64,000 bases of DNA. Origin: Pegoplata infirma (lineage: Eukaryota; Arthropoda; Insecta; Diptera; Anthomyiidae). The stretch spans positions 76,497,337 through 76,561,336 of the forward strand of contig OY992540.1 in NCBI GenBank assembly GCA_963921195.1. The letters are read 5' to 3'. Numbering within the stretch: position 1 is the first letter of the stretch; the number at the start of each line of letters is the position of its first letter. Below are positions 12,301 through 21,504 of the stretch, one piece after another. Both the position numbers and the translations under genes were made by a program. Under the pieces are notes generated by a model, which saw only the letters and a program-made list of their open reading frames with translations, was not told the origin of the DNA and searched no databases.

Positions 12301-15300
12301 GAGTAGTACACTGAAAACATTTAAGATTTTACATTTTTAAATAATTTACAAGGGCATATTTCATTTTGTTTAAATTAACAGTGAAATTATTCTTTTAAGT
12401 CTCATATCTGGAAAAATGAGTTAAATATATATTTAAATCTCACTGATAAGCAAATATGCGATGAATTTGTATGCGTATAAACAAATTTTAACGCATTTGA
12501 AAGAATAAATTCTTTTTTGTTTTTTACATATTCTTCTTTTTGCCCGCCAAAAAAAAAAGCGCCTAGTACTTTTTTTTCTTTTTTGGCTCTTTTTCTTTCT
12601 TTTATCGTCTAAAAACATAATCCACTTAAAAATTGGAGTAACACCAAAATTTTATTTAAATCCTATCCAGGGCACCGTGCCATGTTTGAACTTGGGACCC
12701 ACTTTCAGGGAAACTCTGGTGTAGGGTATTATATGGTCGGTCTTGACCGACTATAATTTTCTTACTTGTTTTATATAGAAAAAATGTCTCAGAATCTGAG
12801 ACTTTTTTTATATAGAAAAAATGTCTGAGACTTTTTTTTATAACAGAAAAAATGCAGAATCTGAGACTTTTTTTTATATAGAAAAATGTCTCAGAATCTG
12901 AAACTTTTTTTATAGAAAAAATGTCTTAGAAGCTAAGACTTTTTTTTTTATAGAAAAAATGTCTCAGAATCTGAGACCTTTTTTATATAAAAAAAAATGT
13001 TTTAGAATCGTAAGACTTTTTCTATAGAAATTATGTCTCAGAATCCGAGACGTTTTATTTGCTAAAGAGGCCTTTATTTCAAATTTCATGTCTCCTTGAC
13101 CATTTTTTCAAGAGAAAGAAAAAAAGTAGGAAAGTACAATATTTTTCCCCTTTTTGTCTCCTTAGAATCAGAATTTCCAAAAAGTACATTTTTTCAGAAT
13201 ACTTTTTTTTCGCCAGAATATCCTACAATGTTTCTAGAAACATTTTACTCGCTTTTTACCCCAATATAATTAGAATTTCGAAAAAAATCCCGCATTAGCG
13301 GTTCTATTTTCCAAACTCTAAATTTCTAACTTTAATGATTTTTCAATCATTCAACTCTTTTTATATGTTAGAAGATAATTAAATAAGTATGTCAATGTTT
13401 TTCCTTTTTTTTTTAATTACTATAGGAAGCACTGCTGGACAATGTGAAACAACTTGGCTTATAATGCGTCATTTTTACTGGGAACTTATGAATATGCGCT
13501 CAACAAACTATCAACTAACAGATAAATGGTATTTTGAAACAATTATCACTGAACTATATGCAATATCGAAAAAATCCGATTTTGCAAAACAAATACAGGA
13601 ACAACAGCAAGCACAGCAGAAGATGCTGCAAAAACAAATAAAAGAAAGTCAGAAGCTACAGACGTCGGTTTCTCCTACCATTGTTAGTAATAAAAGTAAT
13701 AGCAATAATATTAAAGGTAATGTCCGAGCTGTTCTTGTGAATCAGCCACCAGCACAACCACAGGCGCAACAACAATATCCATCACCATTACCTAAAATAA
13801 CTGGTGCTATGAGTTTGGCACCACAAGCTTTAACTGGGGCACCATTACAAATAAGACAAGTTTCAATGGGACCAAATCTTTCAATGCAACCATCAGCAGC
13901 AACAGCAGCAGCACCACCACCACCTCAAGCACCTATACAAATGTCATTAAATTTACCACAACAAACTAATGTTACAACAGTACGAATGCCATCATTAACT
14001 TGCGTTAGAAATTTAGCTCCTCCTCCTCCTTCTCATCCCACAACAAATATTGTAAATACAAATTACAATGGGCAAACAATGATACGACAAATAACACCAA
14101 CATTACAAAATATAACACCACCAAGAACACTTATAAATCCTTTACCAACATTGATTAGGCCATTAGCACCAATATCAACAATGCCAACCGCATCATCGAT
14201 TAGTCCTCCTCAAATGGTTCCCATGATATATCCACAAGTTACTTCACCAACTGTGGTTAATATGGCAGCCATTGAAACAAAATCTCTAATCAATACAACC
14301 GTTCCAATTGGTACTACAAAAATTGTGACACCTTTCACTGCACAAACACAACTGGGAACTCGAAAAGCAAATAATCCGACACCACCTCTGCCAGCTGTAA
14401 TAACAACAATTAACTGTTCATCAACTGTTAATCCCACATTACCGAAAATTTCTGGTGCTGTTTCATTATTAAATCCCAATGAAATTCTTATTGAACTTAT
14501 TGCCTCACAAAGCGGCAATCATTTAGTTGTTCATGGTCCTCCGTTAAGTGAAAAATATCAACTTTCTATGCCTAGTGTGGCGAAATTTATACGAGAAGTT
14601 TTAGCTATTCCTTTGCTGCATAATAAGCGGCATAATCAACCTGTTTTGATTAATAGCTACTGGGAGCATATTTCAAAGAAGTTCTCTTTACCACGTAAGT
14701 TTCTGGTTGATTTTTAAGTAAATTATAGTGGATTTCATTAATATTATTTCTTTGCAGCTCACATTTGTCGTGCTTGTTGGAATTTCTTGGCAGAAAATTT
14801 CAATCATTTTCCACAAATTGCACCTTTAAAAGATTTAATGGCACCTTTTAAAACTTCATTGAATGTTTGGAAGGATTCCCTGTCGTTATTTAAAGTATTT
14901 GATGAACATTGTAGTAAGTATACAAAATATAAGTATAAAAACGTCAGATTTTAAGAATTTTTTTTTACATAAAAAACGTTTCAGTTCTAAGACATTTTTC
15001 TATTTTAAAAAAGTCTCAGATTCTGAGAAATTTTGTCTATAAAAAAAAGTCTCAGATTCTGAGAATTTTTTTCTATATAAAAAAAAATCAGATTCTTAGA
15101 CATTTTTTCTATATAAAAAAAGTCTCAGATTCAGAAATGTCTCAGATTCCGAGTCTCAGATTCTGAGACATTTTTTCTATATAGAAAAAATGTCTCGGAA
15201 TCTGAGACTTTTTTTATATCTAAGACATATAAAAAAGTCTTAGATTCTGTGACATTTTTTCTATATAAAAAAAGTCTCAGATTCTGAGACATTTTTTCTA

Positions 15301-18300
15301 TTTAAAAAAAGTCTCAGATTCTGAGACATTTTTTCCATATAAAAAAGTCTTAGATTCTGAGACATTTTTTCTATATAAAAAAGTCTCAGATTCTGAAACA
15401 TTTTTTCTATATAAAAAAAGTCTCAGATTCTGAGACATTTTTTATATATATAAAAAAAGTCTCAGATTCTAAGACATTTTTTCTGTATAAAAAAAAGTCT
15501 CAGATTCTGAGACATTTTTTCTCAGATTCTGAGACATTTTTTCAATATAAAAAAAGTCTCAGATTCTGAGACATTTTTTCTATTCATAAAAAAAAATTCT
15601 CAGATTCTATAACATTTTTTTCTCAGATTCTGAGACATTTTTTCTATATAAAAAATGAGACATTTTTTTTGAGACATTTTTATACCCTCCACTTAGTGAT
15701 AGAGAGTATATATAAGTTTGTCATTCCGTTTGTAACTCATCGAAATATCGGTCTGGGACCCCATAAAGTGTATATATTCATGATGCCCGATCGATTTTAA
15801 GACATTCTAGCGATGTCCGTCTGTCTGTCTGTGGAAAATGCTCTCGCGGACAAAATATTGCACAGAGATGACTGAAACTTAACATATATATTGGAAGTTC
15901 TCCCGAGAAGTTTGGTATTGCATTTGAGCGATATCGGTTCAGCGGTTCAAAAGTTATGAACGAAAATGTAAGCACACCTCAAAAATTTCAGTACATTCAA
16001 CATAACCTAAAAATACAAAATGCTTTACTTCGACTTCTGGTTGACATATGTGAACATAATTGAACACCAAATGGTATTTAAACAAGTACGAACATATTTT
16101 TTGACAAAAAAAGAAAAAAATCGCGGATTGTTACCAAATTTTTTTTTCGCGGAAATTTTTTTTCAATTTTTTTTTTTTTTTAAAGTAATTTCCTTTTAAA
16201 TAAAGTTGTTTGCTATAATCTTTTTGAAATTGTGGAGAGTATCACTACATTCGGCAAGGCTGAATTTAACTTTATTACTTGTTTCTATATAAAAAAAGTC
16301 TCAGATTTTGAGATATTTTTTCTATATAAAAAAGTCTCAAATTCTGAGACATTTTTATACCCTCCACTTAGTGATAGAGGGTATATATAAGTTTGTCATT
16401 CCGTTTGTAACTCATCGAAATATCGATCTGGGACCCCACATGATGCCCGATCGATTTTAAAACATTCTAGCGATGTCCGTCTGTCTGTCTGTGGAAAATG
16501 CTGTCACGGACAAAATATTGCACAGAGATGACTGAAACTTAACATATTTATTGGAAGTTCTCCCGAGATGTTTGGTATTGCATTTGAGCGATATCGGTTC
16601 AGCGGTTCAAAAGTTATGAACGAAAATGAAATCACACCTCAAAAATTTAAGTACATTCAACATAACCTAAAAATACAAAATGCTTTAATTCGGCTTCTGG
16701 TTGGCATATGTGAACATAATTGAACACCAAATTGTATTTAAACAAGTACGAACATATTTTTTGACAAAAAAAGAAAATAATCGCGGATTTTTTTTACCAA
16801 CATTTTCTTTCGCGGAAATTTTTTTTTCCAATTTTTTTTTTTTTTCAAAAGTAATTTCTTTTTAAATAAAGTTTTTTGCAATAATCTTTTTGAAATTGTG
16901 GAGGGTATCACTACATTCGGCAAGGCTGAATTTAACTTTCTTACTTGTTTTTATATAAAAAAAGTCTCATTGTCAGATTCTGAGACATTTTTTCTATATA
17001 GAAAAAGTCGCAAAATTCGAAAATATTTTTATATTAAACAAGTAAGAGTGTAAAATTCGGCTGTGCCGAATCTTTTATACCCTCCAACATTTAAAAAAAA
17101 AAAAATCCCAGGGGCGTTTCTTTTTTTTTTGGGGGGGGGGTCCGTATTGGTAATTGGGGGGGGGGGGCAAATTTCCTCTCGAATATGTGTTTAAAATTCA
17201 GTCTTATGCTTTTTGCGCTAAAGATATACAAGTTTATCAATATTTAAAAAAAAAAAATTATTCCACGCCCATAAAAGAGGGGGGGGGGGCGGACCAAAAA
17301 AAAAACGCATTTTCTAATTCTTTGGGTCCAAATGCAGCACTTTGAACTTCTTGTAGCATAAAAATGTTGCATTTGTTAAACAAAAACACAAAAAAATCAT
17401 ATAAAAAAATTATATTTTTCAGAGGTTGGTTTAGTTCTTCAAGGGGGAACTTTTTTCCCCCTGGCCCGATTTTGTTCATTTAAGAACTTAACCTGCCTAG
17501 GAAAATAAGACATATTCGTGCCAAATGTCTGGAGTCTAGCTCTTTTATTTTGAACTGCATCGTGTTAACTACAGACGGACAGACGGACGGACGGACATCG
17601 CTAGAATGTCTTAGAATCGAACACTGATCATAAATATATATACTTTATGGGGTCCTAGACCGATATTTTGATGCGTTACACACGGAATGACAAAGTGAGT
17701 ATACCCCCATACTGTAGTTGGAGGGTATAAAAAATCAGACTCTGAGGCGTTTTTCCTGTGTGGAAGGAAATATTTTTCATATACATAAAAAGTTTGTGAT
17801 TTTAAGAATTTTTTTTTGCTATATGAATAGAAGAAGAAGAAGGTATCGGATTTTGCTTTTGCATTTTTTTCGAAGATTTTCTTTTATATACGAGATTCTG
17901 AGAAAAATCAGTGCTTAATATAAAAATGCTACTTTTGCATAAAAAGTACCAAAATTTTTATAAAACATTTTTATAAAAAGTACTAAACAGGATTTTTTTT
18001 TATAAAAAGTTTAAAAAAGAGTACGTTTTAATAAAATCATGTACAAGTACAGTACTGTTTAATGACTGGACTATTTATTAAGAAACATTTGTATTACTAT
18101 TTATTTAAAGGTACTAAAATAGTACTTTTTAATAAAAAAAGGAACCAAAATTTCACTTTTTACTTAAAAACGAATTCTTTACAAAAATGTATCGCATTCG
18201 GATTTAAGTAAAAAGTAACAACAAAGTACTTTTTTTATAAAAAGTACCCTTAATATTAAAGTATCAATTTTATCAAAAAGTAGTTTTATAAAAAAATTAC

Positions 18301-20615
18301 TTAGATTCTGAGACATTTTATTGTTTTGATTTTCAATCCAAAATAGTGGTTTTTAATAATTAGTACAAATCTAGGACCTTTTTATAAAACGTATCAAAAT
18401 TGTAAATTCTTATAAAAGGTTACAAAATGGTACTTTTGCTTAAAAAGTACCAACATAGTTCTTTTAAATAGAAGATAGAATTTTTATTAAAAAGTTTTAA
18501 AATAGTACAAAATAGTATGTTTTAATAGGATTATGTACAAGGATATAGCTTTTTAATAAATAGTACCAAAATAGTACATTAAAAAAAAAACATCAATATT
18601 GCTTTTTATTAAAAACTACAAAAACAGTAGTTTTTAATAAAAGCACTACAACTGTATTTTTTAATGAAAAGTTCCAAATATAAGAGCATTTTTAAAAAAT
18701 ATCAAATTAATATATTTTTTACAAAAAGTTACAAAATATACATTTTAAAAAATGCCAATATTGCTTTTAAATTAAAAGTACTGAAATAGTGCTTTTAACA
18801 AAAAATATCAAAATTGTAATTTTTAATAAAAAGTAACAAAATAGTACTTTTTTTTAAGGACCAACATATTTTTTAATAAAAAAGTACCAAAATGGTACTT
18901 CTTCATAAAATTACCATAATTAAAAAAAGTACCATTGTGGTACTTTTTTTTTATCAAATAGTAGTTTCTATAGAGAAATAGTTTAAGAAAGTACCATTTT
19001 GGTACTTTTTTTTTAACAAATAGTAGTTTCTATAGAGAAATAGTTTAAGAATTTTTTAAAAGAATTGAAAAAAGGATGTTTCGATTTTCTGGAAGGTTTT
19101 GTGTACTTTTTCACAAAGTTACCATTATTAAAAAAAGTACCATTTTGGTACTTTTTATCAAAAAGTAGAAACTACTTGAAAAAAATCTTAGATTTTAAAA
19201 AGAGAAACAGTTTTAGTATTTTAAGACATATTCTAAAAGAAATGAAAAAAGATTATTCGATTTTCTGGAAGGTTTTTTGTAGGAAATGGATTAATTGATT
19301 TTTTTTTTAAGTTTAAAAATGTTTGTAAAGTTAATGAATAAACTTTTTTTTTAGAATCTATGGGTTGGTTACCTCATATAAAACGTATGCCAGAAGTTGT
19401 TGAGTGCATAGGAAATTATCCAGTTCTCTTTAAAGATGTTGGCAAAGAATCTACTACAGAAACAACATCAGATATGGAGACTTTATGTGCTTGGCGTACT
19501 ATACGTTTAAGATTTCCAAATATATGTAAGTAGAAATCATAATCTATATAAAACAAAATTTTTAATAATTTTAATTATTCTTTCTTCTGTTTTTTTTTTT
19601 TTTGAATCCCGCAGATGATATCCAGGATATATGGAAGGCCGTTAAAAACTGCTTTTGTCAATATATGGCTGATTTAGAATTTGGCATCGATAATAAATGG
19701 CCGATAAATTGGTGGCGTGCTTTAGCAAGACTAAAATTTCTCGTTGAGGCTAAATATGCCACAAATGAACCATTTTATTATATTGTCAGTAATAAAATGG
19801 TTGAAGAAATTGAAAGATGTGCTGTATTGGAAATGAAATCGAGAGCTCAAAAAGCACACGAAGAAGATTCAGATATGCCACAGCCAATGCCAAAAATTGA
19901 AAAAGACAACGAGGATATTAAACAAAAATACATAAAAATGCAAGAACAACAACCAACAACTTCTTCGGCAAGCCAGCCGGGCGACTTATTAATTGAACGT
20001 CCTACTCGCCGACTTGATATAGAAACTGTAGCTCTTTTAACAGCCATACAAAAGCATAAGGCTATTTATGGTAAAGCTGATGTTTTAGTTAAATATGAAG
20101 CTTGGAAAGAAGTAGCCAAAGAATTACAAATGGAAGGTATGTTCATAGTGCAATCACTGAAATATTTTAAAATTAATTTTAAACTAATTTTTTTTTTTAA
20201 ACTTTTAGTACCCGAATGTCTAATGGCTTTTCGTTTAGCTACCCAAAGATATTTGTCTTACAAAAAACAAGATCCTCTTAGTCGTTGTCGTCTTAATCAA
20301 AGGTATTTTAAAAAACTTGAAGAAATATTCCGTTCCGTCACCAAAGCATCATCATCAAAAAAAAATCGTTCTATCGTTAAAAATCCTTATGAAATAAATC
20401 AAGATTTTGAAATATTAATAGACAGATCATCACCACCACCAAGTTCATCTACGGATTTAATTTTTCCCGAGCGTTATATCAGTGATATTAGTATGTCAAA
20501 TTGTGATATAGATTTAGTTGTTAAAAATTGGAATTTTGCTATTGGTAATCTTCAAACCGGTGAAGTTTTCCTAAGTAAATTACGTTCGATTATAAGTAAA
20601 TATACAACAAATTAG
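6208..20615 (+). CDS. Multi-MADF-domain protein (probable DNA-binding regulator), 5'-incomplete
   Basis: Nine exons joined by GT-AG introns give one open frame of 1166 codons and a TAG stop: 6208-6370, 6447-6919, 7031-7172, 7367-7566, 13426-14694, 14758-14913, 19355-19525, 19615-20136 and 20209-20615. The chain shows about six MADF-like modules: a C-terminal half at residues 1-52, then about 165-258, 281-375, 712-795, 808-905 and 992-1075. Each has a Trp in the first half (WNTIA, WEELA, WEHIS, WRTIR, WKEVA) and a Trp or Leu/Arg/Tyr-rich helix in the second. Residues about 376-640 form a Pro/Gln/Thr linker. MADF proteins usually have one module and act in the nucleus as DNA-binding transcription regulators, so this length and number are unusual. 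The first module is half missing, so upstream exons lie outside what I could find. I do not recognise a specific orthologue. Nuclear DNA binding is inferred from the family. Confidence 0.88.
6447..6919 (+). CDS. Exon 2: QPQE-repeat linker and first half of MADF module 2
   Basis: Acceptor ATAATTTTAG and donor GGTAAAT. The exon encodes a (QPQE)n-type low-complexity tract, an acidic stretch (IDEDDDSAKTE), then GMKALVREIQNYPELYDSEH and WNTIAGSIGDKG, the first half of a MADF module. It leaves in phase 1. Confidence 0.88.
6497..6610 (+). repeat. 12-bp coding minisatellite (QPQE)
   Basis: Imperfect copies of CAACCACAAGAG encode QPQE, with LLN/PLN variants. The frame is preserved in all copies. The reverse-strand open frame here, with Val/Ala repeats, is only its complement. 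Confidence 0.85.
7031..7172 (+). CDS. Exon 3: second half of MADF module 2
   Basis: Acceptor ATTTATTTAG and donor GTAAGA. It encodes ATKLMKSWVIMQTRYEWEI and ends ...FMKIFILK. It enters in phase 1 and leaves in phase 2, the same pattern as exon 1. Confidence 0.85.
7182..7309. mobile_element. 128-bp MITE in a short intron
   Basis: Terminal inverted repeats AGGCTGGATTACTCAATG (left) and CATTGAGTAATCCGCCT (right) bound an AT-rich interior with smaller internal inverted matches (CTCCGTTAAAT repeated). It makes up most of the 194-bp intron between exons 3 and 4. Confidence 0.8.
7367..7566 (+). CDS. Exon 4: first half of MADF module 3
   Basis: Acceptor TTTAATTTTAG and donor GGTAAAT. It encodes WQEPIDYFKDIHNLIVRMKK ending YELMWEELAKQKG, the first half of a module. 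It leaves in phase 1 into a 5859-bp repeat-filled intron. Confidence 0.85.
7601..9408 (+). repeat. Palindromic satellite array I, 37-bp unit
   Basis: The left edge (7601 to about 8020) has diverged copies with CTATAGGAAAAATG spacers. From about 8022 the 37-bp unit is almost invariant for roughly 37 copies: core GTCTCAGAATCTGAGAC (8-bp arms around one A), flanked by A6 on the left and T7 on the right and joined by ATATAG. One copy near 8100 has a doubled core and one near 8280 a halved core, as expected from unequal exchange. It lies wholly inside the intron after exon 4. Confidence 0.95.
9409..9937. mobile_element. Foldback MITE inserted in array I
   Basis: Perfect 17-bp terminal repeats AAGGGTATTCATTTCAG (9409-9425) and its complement (9921-9937). 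Internal arms include GGAAAAATGTAACTTTTTAT in both orientations. The flanks are the ATATA junction of the array, with a 2-3 bp (TA/ATA) duplication. Confidence 0.85.
9938..10126 (+). repeat. Palindromic array I, continued
   Basis: Five further homogeneous 37-bp units in the same orientation and phase as those before the foldback insertion. Confidence 0.95.
10127..10797 (+). mobile_element. mini-me-like element, 5'-truncated, inside array I
   Basis: It begins within the element interior (GTAAACGGTGTAAACACGAT) and ends GGTCGGTCTTGACCGACC then TTCTTACTTGTTTT, after which a single array unit follows. The head and GTCY tract are absent. It carries an uninterrupted version (ATCCATGGGACCC near 10711) of the site that is occupied at 11575 in the next copy. 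Confidence 0.75.
10831..12770 (+). mobile_element. mini-me-like element with nested foldback, inside array I
   Basis: A complete head (TATACCCTACACACTGTGG), core (GAGTCGATTTAGCGATG), GTCCGTCCGTCTGTACGTCC tract and tail (GGTCGGTCTTGACCGACT ... TTACTTGTTTT). The interior is split at 11574 by a 1.1-kb foldback. Array units resume at 12771. Confidence 0.8.
11575..12679. mobile_element. 1.1-kb foldback element nested in the mini-me
   Basis: Ends CACGGTGCCCTGGA / TCCAGGGCACCGTG. The arms exceed 100 bp and share, inverted, GGTGTTACTCCAATTT and AAGCGCCTAGTACTTTTTTT. It is flanked by CCAT on both sides (11571-11574 and 12680-12683), and the related mini-me at 10127-10797 has a single CCAT at that site. 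The open frames at 11745-12092 lie in the arms and loop and match no family I know. Confidence 0.85.
12771..13052 (+). repeat. Palindromic array I, diverged right edge
   Basis: Seven or eight decayed units (some with half cores, such as GTCTGAGAC) in the same orientation as the main array. Decay at both edges and uniformity in the centre is the usual satellite pattern. Confidence 0.9.
13053..13425 (+). other. Intron remainder and acceptor of exon 5
   Basis: AT-rich intron sequence with no further repeat unit. It ends TTTTTTTAATTACTATAG, the acceptor for exon 5. Confidence 0.7.
13426..14694 (+). CDS. Exon 5: module 3 second half, Pro/Gln linker, module 4 first half
   Basis: Phase-1 entry encodes GSTAGQCETTWLIMRHFYWE (second half of module 3). 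A short Gln/Lys coiled-coil-like stretch (QEQQQAQQKMLQKQIKESQK) follows, then about 265 residues rich in Pro, Gln, Thr, Ala and Asn. The exon ends with SVAKFIREVL ... SYWEHISKKFSL, the first half of module 4. Donor GTAAGT follows 14694. At 1269 nt it is by far the largest exon. The linker resembles activation or interaction regions of fly regulators, but no specific domain is visible. Confidence 0.9.
14758..14913 (+). CDS. Exon 6: second half of MADF module 4
   Basis: Acceptor ATTTCTTTGCAG and donor GTAAGTA after 14913. It encodes HICRACWNFLAENFNHFPQ ... FKVFDEHC. It enters in phase 1 after a 63-bp intron and leaves in phase 1 into the 4441-bp intron. Confidence 0.88.
15680..16283 (+). mobile_element. 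mini-me-like element in array II
   Basis: Head TATACCCTCCACTTAGTG, core TTTTAAGACATTCTAGCG, GTCCGTCTGTCTGTCTG tract, tail CGGCAAGGCTGAATTTAAC ... TTACTTGTTT. It is about 600 bp, inserted in the T-run/ATAT junction of an array unit, with no long target duplication. Confidence 0.85.
16355..16950 (+). mobile_element. mini-me-like element in array II, second copy
   Basis: Near-identical in layout to the preceding copy and inserted at the same kind of site (ACATTTTT then ATACCC). It has a deletion removing the (TA)n tract before the GATGCCCGATCGATTTTAA segment, and ends TTCTTACTTGTTTTT. Confidence 0.85.
17038..17737 (-). mobile_element. mini-me-like element, reverse orientation
   Basis: It begins AACAAGTAAGAGTG (complement of the CACTCTTACTTGTT tail) and ends GTTGGAGGGTATAAAAA (complement of the head). 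The GGACAGACGGACGGACGG tract precedes the inverted core. It is an uninterrupted relative of the copy at 3757-5012 and serves as its empty-site reference. G runs near 17130-17290 are part of the element. Confidence 0.85.
17930..19200. repeat. Second palindromic repeat field, GTACC/GGTAC type
   Basis: Irregular copies of AAAAAGTACCAAAATAGTAC and its inverse, spaced about 30-50 bp. The clearest form is GTACCATTTTGGTAC flanked by A and T runs (18920-19150). A duplicated block with TAGTAGTTTCTATAGAGAAA occurs twice near 18960-19050. It lies in the same intron as array II and has the same design (short palindrome with A/T arms) but a different core. Confidence 0.75.
19355..19525 (+). CDS. Exon 7: first half of MADF module 5
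   Basis: Acceptor TTTTTTTTAG and donor GTAAGT. It encodes SMGWLPHIKRMPEVVECIGN then ETLCAWRTIRLRFPNI, the first half of a module. Entry and exit are both phase 1. Confidence 0.87.
19615..20136 (+). CDS. Exon 8: module 5 second half and module 6 first half
   Basis: Acceptor TTGAATCCCGCAG. The phase-1 entry completes Tyr, then DDIQDIWKAVKNCFCQYM ... WWRALARLKFL. An acidic, Gln-rich linker follows, then RRLDIETVALLTAIQKHK and YEAWKEVAKELQMEG, the first half of module 6. Donor GTATGT follows 20136. Confidence 0.88.
20209..20615 (+). CDS. Exon 9: module 6 second half and C-terminus
   Basis: Acceptor AACTTTTAG. It encodes VPECLMAFRLATQRYLSYKK ... RYFKKLEEIFR, a Ser/Lys-rich stretch (KASSSKKNRS) and an acidic tail ending KLRSIISKYTTN with TAG at 20613-20615. 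The 72-nt intron before it has no in-frame stop and is a multiple of three, so retention would add 24 residues without breaking the frame. Confidence 0.88.
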
Positions 20616-20941
20616 TGATAGTCTTAAACTTTATAAGTTTTTAATTTAACATTAAACGTATCGGAGAACATTTTTTAACTAATCTTACCTCGATCGGTTA
20701 AAAGAAATGATTTTGATATATCGCTCATTTACTAAAAAATCCTCATTATTTTCCTGATTTACGCCAAAACAGCAATGAAGCAGTGTTGCAGTTAACTGGC
20801 ACAGTTAAAATAGAACAATATAATTTCTAAGTACGTATTGTGTTGACGGACTGCGCCAGTTCACTGTCTCGGTTCTGGCTTTAGCAAGTTTTAAGTATTT
20901 TTTCTACGTTTAGTGTTAAATTCTTTGTACATTACAATAAA
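20616..20941 (+). other. Probable 3' UTR with AATAAA signal
   Basis: Non-repetitive sequence follows the TAG. The first canonical AATAAA is at 20936-20941, about 320 bp after the stop, followed by T-rich sequence. This is the most economical polyadenylation signal; other AATAAA motifs occur near 21340. Confidence 0.5.
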
Positions 20942-21504
20942 TTATTTTTATTTATATAAGTTTAGCTGTTAATTTAAACTTTTTTTATTAAATGTTCTTG
21001 TTATACTTACTAAATAGTATTTAGCATAGAGTATAATAGAGACGAAGGTGAAAGAAAAAACAATATTGCTTACTCATTTTAATTACTCACACGTACATTG
21101 TCGATGTGAATTAACCACACAATACATGTTTACAAGTCATTCTTTGTCAACAAATATATGCATACAAGTTGTACTTTGACAAGTCAATTTTTGACACCTT
21201 CGCCTCTATGAATACTCTATGGTATTTAGTTTTAAAAATTTCTTATATAAGTTTTTTTTTTTTTTTTTATAATGCATTTATTTTTGTAATGCGACCTATT
21301 TATGCCTTAAAATATGTTATTTTGTGCATAAAAATAAATAAAGAAATATATAAATTGAAAATTTAAAAATTTTATTTGTTAATACAATTTTTTTTTGAAG
21401 AAAATATCTCAGGATCTGAGAAATTTTCTTTTAGAAATACATATCTACGGATAGACGGACATCGCTTGAGTGTCTTAGAATCGATCACTGATCAATAATA
21501 TACA
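20942..21504. other. Intergenic, with decayed repeat fragments
   Basis: No gene seen. A single decayed unit of the TCTCAG palindrome lies near 21405. A minus-strand mini-me core (GACGGACATCGCTTGAG ... GATCACTGATCAATAATAT) occupies 21445-21500 and abuts the foldback that starts at 21505. Confidence 0.55.

Larger units (their letters stand above)
14955..17036 (-). repeat. Palindromic satellite array II, inverted relative to array I
   Basis: On the + strand the unit reads GTCTCAGATTCTGAGAC followed by ATTTTTTCTATAT, the reverse complement of array I. About twenty moderately diverged units lie at 14955-15680, with remnants at 16284-16354 and 16951-17036 between mini-me insertions. It lies inside the intron after exon 6. 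Confidence 0.92.

Noticed and set aside
14210..14518. 102-codon minus-strand open frame
   Set aside because: It is antisense to the Pro/Thr-rich linker of exon 5 and arises from its codon bias.
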